Shown one piece after another: positions 10,998-23,300 of a stretch of DNA of 64,000 bases. The translations under genes and the position numbers were made by a program. Source of the DNA: Corbicula japonica (Eukaryota; Mollusca; Bivalvia; Venerida; Cyrenidae). Each line of letters starts with the position of its first letter. Within the stretch, counting starts at the first letter, position 1. The stretch lies in NCBI GenBank assembly GCA_038501625.1, contig JAZAYU010000007.1:1839685-1903684 (forward strand), in the 5' to 3' direction. Below the pieces are notes generated by a model. The model ran no database searches, was not told the origin of the DNA, and saw only the letters and a list, made by a program, of their open reading frames with translations.

Positions 10998-12765
10998 CAT
11001 CCGATTTTTGTTCTGTAGACTGTGTTGTGTAGAAAATAGAAATACCTTTCTGTCCACATATTTTGCATTGTATTTAATTCATAAAAAATTGGACGAATTT
11101 GTTCCTTATGCAAGTACCGACACATAAAAAACGTTATTTTTAGCAGAATGCGGAGTTAAAATTTAATTTAAATGCATCATAATTATTTATTAGTTAATTT
11201 TATTAAGAGTACCAAAAGTGAAAATAACGCACATGCTAAATGACCGAAGCGTGACGTTTCCCATATCCCTAAACATATGTCTTTATATCAAACACTGTAA
11301 TTATATGATTCAGATGTCTGTATATTTGGCGGTAAAAAATATGATTTGCACGAAATGCACGCTTTTTGTTTGACGCATACATCGTAAACATATGACGTAC
11401 AATCAAACGCTTACAATATGTCAGACATGCAATGAAAAAGGCTTGATTTGCACGAAATACACGCTTCTTGCACGCTGCATGTGTAAAGTTTTTGTCGTGG
11501 GTGGTAAAATATTTTATTTCTGGTCTAGCAAAGTTTGCATGAGTGGCAAGCTGAATAGCATTTAATTATTTAACAAATATTACAAGAACTGTACGTCTTG
11601 TTTTGAAAGTGAACATTTAAATTAAGACTGTCATGTCCTTTCCACACCGACTATCAAATATTAAAATTGAAAAAATGTACGAACTTTTACATCAGATTAT
11701 ACCGGTGGTGATTTTTGACATTTTTACTGCGCTTGTTGTTTATTTTGAGCTTCTAAATGAGTGTACAGCACATGCGAATTACAGCATTTTATCCGATTTC
11801 TGGTCAAATATTTATATATATTTATATTATACCATTCGTTTCGTCTTAATATAATTATAGCGATATAATACAGATTAACGCTAGATATAAGATATAAACA
11901 TGAAGTTTATTTGGCGATTTCGGTATGCGACATGCAACGTTAACTACAAGTCCGCACATATACCATCTTTTTGTCAATTTCAAATAAGTATTTTGTAGTA
12001 ACTAATCAAATGTTTGTATGAAATCATAAATATGTTAATCAGCATTCATTAAAACATCACAATTAATTTAAAAAAAACAATCATTATTTACTAGGACAAA
12101 TGAATTAAAAAATTATAAAGTCGCTTTCGGTAAATCCAAGTCGCTTTTGGTAGCTTTCGGTAATTAGGTCGCATTCGGTAAATTGGGTGACGCTGTGAAA
12201 AGACGTAAAGTACTACTGATTAACAACAAATAAAGCTATCCAAGGCGGAATATTTCTCTTGAATTGCATTCAGAATACCCTTATCCCTTTAATATGACAG
12301 AAAAAGCTAATGAACACAGATATAAATATAGTTATTTTTGGAAGTGGGGGCAACATTTACCAACTTTCATATTTTTATATTTTAGTTCTCTTATGGATAG
12401 TAATACATAGTTAAAATATCTTAGATGGTAGAGGATGCCGCCACAGCAAAAAGAACAATAGAAAACCAAGAAAAACACGAAAACAAACATTTTTAGGCCA
12501 CATAGGGGTATCTTTTGACTATAATAAATACTAAAAACAAACAAACTAGCCCCGAATTGTTAGTTTTCAGTAAACACAAAGTATGTATAACGTAAAAACA
12601 TGCTTATTGACTTGGATTTCAAATTTTAATTTTTCACCCCAAAACGGGGCCAAATACGAAGGTTCGTGAACCAAGCTCTTTGAGAGAGGTCTCAGCTGTG
12701 TACAGTGTATATACACAAACTGGCAAGTTAATTGGAGGTCTCAGAACTCAAACATTTGATTTTTT

Positions 12766-12850
12766 TTCTGAGACTAGTATCAGTTTTCGGCAGTCAGATG
12801 CTTGAGAATTGAGTATAGTCTCTAGTCTCAGTTCTATTGTCTTTGGCCCT
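12766..12850. repeat. MITE family B, half element
   Basis: Only one arm remains, with CAGTCAGATGCTTGAGAATT..AG and CTCAGTTCTATTGTCTTTGG resembling the right arm of family B. Confidence 0.45.
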
Positions 12851-12869
12851 GATCTTGACCAAACCATTC

Positions 12870-12900
12870 TTTAACCCTTTCCTCCATATATACACATTTT
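12870..12900 (+). repeat. MITE family A, left-end stump
   Basis: TTTAACCCTTTCCTCCATAT plus ATACACATTTTT is exactly a family A left end. It stops where the Helitron-like 5' end (TTTTTAGCTCA) starts, so the Helitron-like element seems to have inserted into a family A copy. Confidence 0.65.
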
Positions 12901-13499
12901 TAGCTCATCTGTCACATATTGACAGAGTGAGCTTTTGTGATTGCATTTCCTCCGGTTCGGCTGTTGTCTGTTCACTAGTGGTCTTATTTTTTATCCGATC
13001 TTCTTCAAACTTGGTCAGAATGTTTATCTAAATAATATCTAGGTCAAGTTTGTAACTGGGTCATGTGACCTTCAAAACTAGGTCACAAGGTCGAATTATA
13101 GAAAAAAACTTGTCCACACTCCAGTCACTTAATTTTGGTGAAATCTTTTTTAAACTTGGTCAGAATGTTTATCTCAATGATATCTAGGTCAGTTTCATAA
13201 CTGGGTCATGTGACCCTTAAAACTAGGTCAAATTAAAGAAAAAGCTTGTCTGCACTCTAGCAGTCTTAGTTTTGGGCCGATCTTCTTTAAGCTTGGTCGG
13301 AATGTTTATCTCAATGATATCTAAACCAAGTTCAAAACTAGGTCATATGACCTTGAAATCTAGGTCACAAGGTCAAATTATTAAAAAAACTTGTCCGCAC
13401 TTAATTTTGGTCCGATCTTCTTCAAACTTGGTCAGAATTTTTATGCCCCCGCCATGAAATGGCGACGGGCATTAAGAGTTGCTCCTGTCCGTCTTTCCG

Positions 13500-14215
13500 T
13501 CCGTCCGTCCGTCCGTCCGATATTCTCGTGAACGCAACTCCTCCTACACTACTGGTCGGAATTTAATGAAACTTGACCACAATGCTTGGCCTGATATGTA
13601 GTTGTGCATGAAGATGGGGTTTCGCTCTTACACGTTCCGTTCAGAAGTTATTGTCCTTTGATACTTCCATTTACATTAGTTTTAATAGGAGTATATCTCG
13701 TGAACGCAACTCCTCCTACACTACTGGTGGGAATTTAATGAAACTTGACCACAATGCTTGGCCTGATAGGTAGTTGTGCATGAAGGTGGGGTTTCGCTCT
13801 TACATGTTCCGTTCAGAAGTTATTGCCCTTTGATACTTCCATTTACATTAGTTTTAATAGGAGTATATCTCGTGAACGCAACTCCTCCTACACTACTGGT
13901 GGGAATTTAATGAAACTTGACCACAATGCTTGGCCTGATATGTTGTTGTGCATAAAGGTGGGGTTTTGCTCTTACATGTTCTGTTCAGAAGTTATGGCCC
14001 TTTGATAATTCCATTTACATTAGTTTTAATAGGAATATATCTTGTGAACGCAACTCCTCCTACACCTCTGCTGGGAATTTGATGAAACTTGACCACAATG
14101 CTTGGCCTGATATGTTGTTGTGCAAAAAGGTGGGGTTTTGCTCTTACATGTTCTGTTCAGAAGTTATGGCCCTTTGATACTTCCATTTACATTAGTTTTA
14201 ATAGGAATATATCTT
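13500..14215 (+). repeat. tandem array, ~172 bp unit, about 4 copies
   Basis: Units begin near 13515, 13689, 13861 and 14033 with GTATATCTCGTGAACGCAAC and contain CTTGACCACAATGCTTGGCC and GTTCAGAAGTTAT. The short open frames here are repeat-derived. Confidence 0.8.
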
Positions 14216-14419
14216 GTTTCTTATATTTTGTGCATTTTGCCCATAACTTAAAAACTACTTGAGATACTGCCTTGAAACTTGAAATATATTTTCACCATCA
14301 AAATCTACATCATAACCAACAAGACCCATAACCATGCTTCCAATATTTTCAAATTATGCCCCTTTTTCACTTACATTTTGTGTGAAGAAAAATATACACT
14401 TTGCCCTTAACTTTGTTTG

Positions 14420-15625
14420 GAATGGAGGGATTTCAAAATAACTTGGCACAAATGTTCACCATAACAAGGCAGTGTGTCGTGACTGTAGGTCCAAGGTCAA
14501 GGTCACTGTTACTAAAAATAGAATTTTCTTGCAAAATCTTGTCCGCTCTGTAACTTTGTTATTTCTTATTGGATTTTTAAATAACTTGGTATAATTGTTC
14601 ATCATATCAAGACGGTATGTCACATACATGCCCAAGCCTTTAGGTCCAAGGTTAAGGTCACTTTTACTAAAAATAGAATTTTCTTGTCCGGTCTGCTATT
14701 TTGTCATGAATGGAGGGATTTCAAAATAACTTGGCACAAATGTTCACCATGACAGGGCGATGTGTCACCTACCATGCCCATGCCTGTAGGTCAAAGGTCA
14801 AGGTCAGTGTTACTTTAAATAGAATTCTCTTGTCCGGGCTGTTACTTTGTTATGAATGGAGGGATTTCAAAATAACTTTGCACAAATGTTCACTATGACA
14901 AGGCAGTGTGTCCGCACAATACCCAAGCCTGAAGGTCCAAGGTCAAGGTCACTGTTACTAAAAATAGAATTTTCTTGTCCAGGCTGTAACTTCATTATAA
15001 ATGGAGGGATTTCAAAATAACTTGACACAAATGTTCACCATGACAGGGCGGTGTATCGCGTACCATGCCCATGCCTGAAGGTCAAGGTCACTGTTACTAA
15101 AAATAGAATTCTCTTTTCCGGGCTGTAACTTTGTTAGGAATAGATTGATTTCAAAATAACTTGACACAAATGTTCATCATGACAAGATGGTGTGTCCCAT
15201 ACCATGCCCATGCCTAGGTCCAAGGTCAAGGTCACTGTTACTAAAATAGAATTTTCTTGTCAGGGTTGTAACTACATTAGGAATATAGTAATTTCAAAAT
15301 AACTTGGCAGAAATGTTCACCATGACAAGGTGGTGAGTTGTGTACCATGTCCATGCCTGTAGGTCCAAGGTCAAGGTCACTGTTACTAAAAATAGAATTT
15401 CCTTGTCCAGGCTATAACTTTGTTTTGAATGGAGGGTTTTCAAAATAACTTGGCACAAATGTTCACAATGACAAGGCGGTGTGTTGCGTACATTACCCAT
15501 GCCTGTAAGTCCAAGGTCAAGGTCACAGTTACTAAAACTTGAATTTACTTGTTCGGGCTATAACTTCTTTATGAATGAAGGGATTTCAAAATAACTTGGC
15601 ACAAATGTTCACTATGACATTGCAT
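14420..15625 (+). repeat. tandem array, ~146 bp unit, about 9 copies
   Basis: Units contain GGAGGGATTTCAAAATAACT, TTGGCACAAATGTTCACCAT and GGTCAAGGTCACTGTTACTA. Starts were noted near 14424, 14712, 14859, 15003 and 15431. A single related unit lies at 58455-58665. Confidence 0.8.
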
Positions 15626-16780
15626 TGCATTACCACCAACTTCTTCACAGACATTTCCATAAGAAGACAACAGTGCCACAAATACAAATATTTTACTTGA
15701 TCATCAAGTTTATGCATATTCTTATAATTACTCGAACATCACTGTCTTTGAAATGCTATTATTCCCATCATTGCACTTTAGTATCTGGAAACGATGCATA
15801 GCGGGGGCATCCGTGTCCTATGGAAACATTTCTAGTTATCTCAATGATATCCTGGTCAAGGTCGAAAGTGGTTCCTTTGTCATTAAAAAATAGGTCACAA
15901 GGTCAAATTATAGAAAAAGCTTATCCACACTCTAACAGTCTTAATTTTAGTCCGATCTTCTTCAAACTTGGTCAGAATGTTTATCTCAATGATATCCAGG
16001 TCACGATCCACGATCGAAAGTGGTTCCTGCGACATTTTAAAATAGGTCACAAGGTGAAAATAGAGAAAAAGCTTGTCTGCACTCTGTCTTAATTTTAGTC
16101 CGATCTTCGAACTTGGTCAGAATGTTTATCTCAATGATATCTAGGTCATATTTGTAACTGGATCATGTGATTTTGAAAACTAGGTCACTAGGTCGAATAA
16201 TAGTAAAAGCTTGTCTGCACTCTAGCGGTCTTAGTTTTGGGCCGATCTCCAAGCTTGGTCAGAATGTTTATCTCAATGATATCTATGTCAAGTTTGAAAC
16301 TGGGTCATGTGACCTTGAAAACTAGGTCACTAGGTCAAGTTATAATAAAAGCTTGTCTGCACACAAGTGGTCTTAATTTTGGTCTGATCTTCACTTTCAT
16401 TACCATAAGATCTTGTTTTGTTTCTTGAAATTCCCATATTGCAGCATGGGTTCCAGAGTTATGGCCCCTGAAAGTGCAAAAACTAACTTTTTAGACCTTG
16501 TCTGCTCAAAAGCAGCTTTATTTTTTATTTGAATTTAATTAGACTTGTACAATACTTGAGTAACTATAAGATCTCGGTTCCTTTCTTGAATCAGCTAGAC
16601 TCCATTATGGGTTATGGCCCTTGAAAGAGCAAAAGTAAGCTCTTTTGACTTTTTCTCCACAAAAGCAGCTTTATTTTTTGACTTGATTTTACCAAACGTG
16701 CACACAACTCTTGCAACCATTGAGCAGTTGTTGACAGGTGAGCGACCCAGGGTCCTATGGACCCTCTTGTTTCAATTTTC

Positions 16781-17008
16781 TTTACGCATTTCCTCCATAG
16801 ATACACCTTTATTGCGTGGGTGAACAGTTTATATCCAGATCAGCTGGCACATCCATGCCATCTGATCAGGATCTAAACTGTTTGCTTTTTAATTTATTAG
16901 TTTTTTAATTTCTGACCAATATGTGACCAGTGCAGATCCTGATCAGACGGCACGGATGTGCAGGCTGATCTGGATCTACACTGGTTTCACATGGAGAAAA
17001 AGGGTTAA
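16781..17008 (-). repeat. MITE family A, inverted orientation
   Basis: The GAACAGTTTATATCC hairpin precedes the GACCAGTGCAGATCC hairpin. The right end is AGGGTTAA; the left end (TTTACGCATTTCCTCC) is altered and lies five bases past the end of the Helitron-like element. Confidence 0.8.
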
Positions 17009-17166
17009 ATACCAGTAGATTATCACACTCTCATTTTGTACTGGTTTATTCTAACAACTCAATCTATTCAGAGGAGAATAAATTTATTTTAATTTCTCTA
17101 ATTTTGTATATCATAAATAACAACTTTGAAATGTCACAGGGTAAGAAAACTTTACAGTCAGACCAA

Positions 17167-17312
17167 TGCCCAAGGTTATAAAACTGAGCATGGAAACCAG
17201 TCTCATATCTCAAGCATCTGATTGGCTGAAATGGTGACCAGTCGCCATTTCAGCCAATCAGATGCTTGAGATTTGAGACTGGTTTCCAATCTTAGCTTTA
17301 TAACATTGGGTA
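17167..17312. repeat. MITE family B foldback, 146 bp
   Basis: Near-perfect palindrome centred on GTGACCAGTCGCCATTTC, with CAA on both sides (17164-17166, 17313-17315). Arms carry ATTGGCTGAAATGG and CTCAAGCATCTGATTGG. Confidence 0.9.
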
Positions 17313-17794
17313 CAACACCTGCAACCCAAAATTATCACTTGAGAATGCTTTTTGTTCTAATGTCTATCAGTTTTCTTGGGGTTAACTAAATGTATTGGAA
17401 ATCTAAAGAAACTTACTAAACTTTTCACTGCAATTTGCCTGTTGTAACATATTTGTCAAAAATACTTATTGTAAACTTCCTATATAACTTTTTCTACCTA
17501 ATGAATACAGTGTTAATTTCATTTCATCTTTTTATAATCATAAATACTAAAATCGAAAAAATATATTTTTTAGACAATACTGCAAAAAATCAGGTTTTTA
17601 ATTGTTTTACTGCAATTGCTGTAGTCTTTAATATAAATGTTCACCCCTGGCAGTGACCTTTCATTATCATAATTATTTTGAATAAATAAAAACAGTCAGT
17701 GTTGTTTGTGAAGTTCAGGTGCTGTTTAAATGACCTTACTAGCCATATTATTGCACATACAAATATAGGATCTTTAAAATAGGTTTAACTCACA
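17313..17794 (+). other. sequence upstream of the SLF2 start codon
   Basis: AT-rich with no obvious core promoter. A possible 3' splice site, AAAATAG at about 17775-17781, lies 13 bases before the ATG, so this may be the end of a 5' intron with an untranslated exon farther upstream. That exon could not be located. Confidence 0.3.
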
Positions 17795-20315
17795 ATGGAC
17801 AATGGACGGTCCTGGAAACAGTTAAAGCCGTCTTGGGCACATGACGAGCTGGAAAGTGTCCCATGGGGTTCCAATGTTGCTGGATGTGTTCAATGGAAAG
17901 ATCATGATATTCAAAGAGGCCAAAATTCTAGACATGCACAGTCTTTTGGCAGAGGAAGGAGATTTAACGTAACTTGGCCAGCAAGCAGAGGTTGGAGTTC
18001 AGAATACGAGCAACCTGTAAGAAGAAGTCATTGTTTAGAATGGAATCAGACTGGAAATTTCACAGGCATACATGGGAACTTTGACAGTAATTTAGACAGA
18101 TTTGGAAGTTATCAATATGGCCGAGAAGATAGAAGAAACAATGAACGCAAGTATGGTCTATGGGATGGTGAAGGGGAACATCTTTTAGAAAGAGATGATC
18201 ACGAATACCGCAGATATCATCACGAATGTGATTATCCACGAGGTAGGATAAGAGGACACAGTAGAAAGCCTAGTCAGTATACACATTCTTTAAGTAAATT
18301 CCAGTCTAAATCTCCACCATCTGTTAAGACAGGGCCCAGAGGCAAACCTAACTTTCAGTTCACAGAAGACATATCGGACGGCCAGACTACAATGGAATAT
18401 GGAAAAAGCAGTGAGAAAGACTCCGGATCTACAACTGTTAATATCAAAGAGAAACTACCGATTCTAAAAATGGTTCAAGAAGGATATAATGAAAGTCGCA
18501 CTGAACATGGTGAGCATTCAGAAAATTCTAGTACATTACTATCAAATTCAAGAAAACAAAGCCCAGTTTCTGCTGATTTGAAGGAAACTAAATACTGTGA
18601 AATTCAGTCCAACACTAAAACTCCAGAAAGCAATGAGAAAGAAACCTTGTTTACTGTTGTTACTGTCAAGCAAGATCACTTTAGTCCACCTTCTGCTGTT
18701 AAAGCTCAGAAAGACATTATCAGTCCTATCTCTACTGTACAGGGTGTGGGACGGTATAATTGTTTACGTAATACTCCATTCCAAATTAATAAAACAGTGA
18801 ATGCTGTTACGGCTGTCATTCCAGTAAAGACTGTTGAAGGTGAACAAGCAAGTCTAGCACGAGCTGAACACACAAGGGATGTAGGCGAACACACTGTGGA
18901 AGGAGGTGAACACACCATGGAAGTAGGCAAACACACCATGGAGGGAGGTGAAGGCATGATGGAAGGAGGTGAACATACGGTGGAAGTAGGCGAACACACA
19001 GTGAAATTAGGCAAACACAAAGTGGAAGGAGATGATCAAACAGTGGAAAGAGGCAAACATACAGTGGATAAGTCACCTGTCCCCATCAGAAGCCTTTTCA
19101 AAGATGTTAAATTGAAGACTGAGAGTAAAGGATATTCACTTGGTACACAAAATACAAATGAATGCAATATTGTTGAAGAAAATGCAGAGGTCTCCATACA
19201 TACTTGGGCACTGGAAAAACAAAATGTAATTAAGGAGTTGATATGTAAGAATACAGAAATAAACAATGCAGACAGCCAAGAAATTGTACAAATTCATGTA
19301 GAAAAGTTACCTTCTAGAACTTGCAAATCACATGACAGGACAGCAGAACTGGTGGAAATGAAAAGTACTAGTAGTTCAAAAGGTTCAGACATAGAGGACA
19401 TTGAACATGATTTAGACATTGACCAGTTTAATTTTGTTAATGTAGAAGATTGTGAAGTTATAAGTTCGGGTGAGGAAGAGATAGAACTGAATCTAAGTGA
19501 TATTCCAATGCCATGTAGTCTTGTTGATAACTTGGATAAAGAAGGACAAACATTAAAAGAAAAGAACGATAATTGGAATCAAAGTAATGAGTCTTGTTGT
19601 CAAGATATGGATACTCATGATAATGCAGAAGTGTTTATTGAAACACTGGAGAAAAGTTGTGATCTTGATAAATTTAAATCAGGTGAAGTAGATGTATCTG
19701 TTCATGTTAGTGAAGAAAATTTAGATAATCTTTTTGAAAAAGCTTGCAATGTTAAAGAAAAAAGTGTTCCTGTAGATGTCTCTGATACTAGAACTGGTTG
19801 TAAGGCTGAAGAGTTTAGAAAAGTTGATGTTGGTAAAAAACTAGTTGAAGAAGAATTTTCAATGGAAATAGACAAAGGTGCTAATCAAGGACCAATAAAC
19901 TGTGAAAAGGAACCAGAGCATTCCAGTCAAGAAAACAACATAACAGAAAACTTTTATGAAAATAAAGTTGGAAAAGAAAACCTAGATCATGAAAGAGATT
20001 GCCAGAAAGAGAGAGAAAATGATAAAGATAACGTGATAAGAACTGAGGATGATATGGCTGCAAACAAAAACACTGCAGTAACTGTTGAAAGCTTCAGTAT
20101 AGGAAATCCATGTAAGGAAAACCTGATAGGTAAACATGATAAAGGTTCCGAATGTAAAATATGTGTTGGTGAATCTGGATCACAAGAAATAAAGAATCTT
20201 GATGTTGATACAATAACTGATACAACTGCAAGTAAAATTAACACAGGAGAACCTTTGATTGTTGAAGGGGGAGCAGAAGCAGTTGATGGTCTAGATATGG
20301 CTAATAGTAACATGG
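17795..20315 (+). CDS. SLF2: SLF2 exon 1 (large, low-complexity)
   Basis: Encodes residues 1-840 plus one base. The first ~200 residues are rich in W, R, G, H and Y (for example [13 protein letters not shown]). The rest is acidic and polar, with [21 protein letters not shown] and [14 protein letters not shown] near residues 530-570; a hydrophobic run beside acidic residues (EVISSGEEE) could bind SUMO, a guess only. The open frame runs to a stop at 20327-20329, but the GGGTAAGG donor at 20316 joins to exon 2 in phase 1. An unspliced read-through would end four codons later. No catalytic domain is visible. Confidence 0.8.
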
Positions 20316-23300
20316 GTAAGGCATGTTAAATATGTGCATTATGACAGTTGCTACACTTTAACCTTAAACCCTTTACTACATTAAATTTTCTACATATATG
20401 GGTTTTATCACAACTGTAAACAGTGTAGATCCAGATCAGCGAGCACATCTGTGCCATCTGATCAGACTCTACACTGTTTAATTTTTGGTATAAAATCATT
20501 GCAAGAAAAAAGGGAACTGTAGACCTTGATCACAGATGTGCATTGATCTGGATGTACACTTTTCGCCCATGGATGGCAGTAATATCCTATTGAGTAAAGG
20601 GTTAAACTGCTAAATTAATATAATGGACATGCCTAAATTCCAGTTTTGGGCTTGTCCATTACTTGTTTACTTGGGGTTTTTAAATGAAATGTTTCAAATG
20701 AATAGAGTTCACTTTGTACCCTGGTCACATTGCACGGATACCCATGCCAGTGTGAGTCTGCACTGGTCACAGTTGTGTTATAAGCTATCCTTAATAGGGG
20801 CACACAACGGGTAAATGTGTCTTCAAGCTTGTTTGTTTGTTTTTTACAATTTAGTTTTTACTACTGATTTGGAATGAGTTCAAAATTATATCCAAATATA
20901 CACATTTTTAAGCATGGGCGACCAGTGTATATCCAGATTAGCCAGCACATCTGTTCTGTCTGATCAGGATCTGCACTGGTCGCTAATTGGTCAGAAATAA
21001 CTCAATGAATAAAAAAGCAAACAGTTTTGATCCTGATCAGATGGCACGAATGTGCAGGCTGATCTGGACCTAAACTGTTCGCACACACAATAAAGGTGTA
21101 TCTATGGAGGAACTGGTTGATTTCTCTTAATTACTACACTATAGAATTTTATTATAAGCAGTGTCGTCTCTTCAGCTTGTCATTTCAAGTTAAAATGTCA
21201 ATTTTGCGAAGACACGTTTTCCCCATGCATGGCTCCAATAAGTGTTTAATTGGTTAGTGAGCAATAATTCATAATATTTATTTTGAGGCTATCTTTAAAA
21301 AACATTACTACCAACAACTTTCTTCAATTTATGATGTTATACTGTAACATGGAAAAGGATTTCAGTTTTATCTGCAGAGTTGTGCATAACTCTTACTGCT
21401 TGCATGTTTTAATTTGCTTTTGCTTTTTTTGTAGAGGTACACATGTTTGTTTCTGTAAAAGATAGATAAAAAGTGATGCATCATTATTAATGTGGATATA
21501 ATTATGTTATTTATAATTTATATAATTGATGTTTAGAGAAAAAAACATGTGTAACAGCTTTAAACGGCTTGAATGTGTTTCTAGAATGCAATAACTCGTC
21601 CTGCTAGATATACGTAGAGTCAAACCCTGCATGCGTGTAAAAACTACATCAAAATTAAAAGACCACCCCTACAATAGGACCCTATTTCAGTGTCTCTCAA
21701 TAAAATTGGTTTGAAGGATCCTTCTTAAAAGAGATATCTGAATCAGCATATGGGTAGTAAGTACAAGTATTTTGATGAGTGGATCTTTGCACAATCAAGA
21801 CAATAAAAAAACTGTATTTTGAACATCAGGATTGAGTGTCCACTGTCATCATTGCACTTTCATCAATAAAAAGGAAAAATTATCGCAATCTCTCCAATGG
21901 CAAAATGCAGTTTTATAAAATTTTGCTTATTAATGAATCTTTATTTAACATATGTTAAGAAAAGTTAGAACAGTAAAGAAAAATAGTTTCACCTAAATAT
22001 TCCCTAAAAATCTACTAAAAGGAATCAGCTTTGAGATTTCTGAGGTGATTTTTATTTGAGACACATTGTTCAGTTTTCTGTGTTAAATGCTTAGTGCAGC
22101 TTAAAAGCTTTTGTATTCATTGCTTGTTAAACATAGGGCATGTCTGGGAAAACACAATAAAGGATGTTTTCTGTGATAATTTTTAACATTTTAATTATTA
22201 TGGAGACAATTACTGTTTTTCTTATAAATAAACCATGATTTGACAACACAATATTTGACTGTTAAATGGTATTGTTATTGCACATGCCAGGCAATGTCGT
22301 CTGCTCAATATCCCTTTCCTATATACATTTTTAAATACACCTTTATTGCTAGGGTGAACAGTTTAGATCCAGATCAGCCTGCACATCCCTGCCATCTGAT
22401 CAGGATCTAAACTGTTTGCTTTTTGATTCATTTGGTTATTTCTGACCTAAATGTGACCAGTGCAGATCCTGATCAGACGGCATGGATGTGCCGGCTGATC
22501 TGGATCTACACTGGTTGCACATGAGTAAAAATGTGTATATATCAAGGAAAGGGTTAAATGACATTTCCAAGTTCAGAGAACACTCCTTTACCTGAGACCT
22601 GCCTGATATAAGCTTTATGCAGCATGCATGTGTTATTAAGTTTTTCGGTTATTCAGTTTTTAATGGGGTTATTATTACACATATTATTTCAGCATACAAT
22701 GCCTAAGTTTTACAAGAGGTTTAATAATGATAGTAAAGATGATAATAAAAAATGCTAACATTATATCAGTTAAGGATTGAATCAATATTTGATGGTTTTC
22801 ATTTGGGTATTGAAAACAGTTGGGTTGTTTAAAGTGTTTGAAGCCTGAACGGTTCATCATGCACTCCACAACCATTTTTTACACTGATACATCCCATGAA
22901 ATTTTCTTTTACTAATGCACACCATGACATTTTCTTGTACTGATGCACACCATGATATTTTCTTGCATACCATCGTTTGGGATGGATCAAAATTGTACTG
23001 TTTATTTGTGTAAATATTGAGTTGCACTCAACCCGGGGCTAGGCGCGTGGGCAGTAATAAGCATTTCCATTACTACCCATGAACAGGCTCAATCAAACCA
23101 AGTCTGCAATATTTTCATATTTGTCGTGTTCGGGGGTCTTCAGAGTTCCCTTTTCATCAATTTCAATATCACAGCATTGTTTGTTCCGTGTGGCGGCTGT
23201 AAAAAGTCTCCCCATACATTCAATCAGTGCTGTTATCAGTTATGTCCTTTGATGGTCGTCGCGCACGATATTTATGTACTATGTTAATAGGACTTCTTTT

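Larger units (their letters stand above)
9550..12640. other. gene-free spacer, 3 kb
   Basis: No conserved coding exon. Open frames at 10041-10364 (-) and 11633-11854 (+) are hydrophobic translations of AT-rich DNA without domain signals. Noticed within: two copies of an ATTTGCATA-containing block, a CTCF-like core and a CRE-like TGACGTCA near 10611-10618. Confidence 0.4.
13443..15836 (+). mobile_element. second Helitron-like element nested in the first
   Basis: Starts ATGCCCCCGCCATGAAATGG and ends GCGGGGGCAT, then the imperfect hairpin GTGTCCTATGGAAACA and TTCTAGT. The host core reads GTTTATCTCAATGA elsewhere; here it is split as TTT | element | TTATCTC, insertion between two T residues as described for Helentrons. 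It holds two different tandem arrays (next two entries). Confidence 0.7.
12898..16776 (+). mobile_element. Helitron-like (Helentron-type) non-autonomous element, interrupted
   Basis: The 5' end is TTTTTAGCTCATCTGTCAC and the 3' end CAGGTGAGCGACCC followed by the hairpin AGGGTCCTATGGACCCT and CTTGTTT. Subterminal CTCAcCTG and CAGGTGAG are inverted. Between them lie ~150 bp core units (CTTCAAACTTGGTCAGAATG, TTATCTCAATGATATCTAGG, GTCATGTGACCTTGAAA). These ends, a 3' hairpin and tandem cores are typical of non-autonomous Helentrons and of pearl-type elements in bivalves. No Rep/helicase gene is present. A second element occupies 13443-15836. Confidence 0.65.

Noticed and set aside
18706..19266. 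Antisense open frames opposite SLF2 exon 1
   Set aside because: Shadows of the 21-bp coding repeat on the + strand; cysteine- and leucine-rich from codon complementarity.
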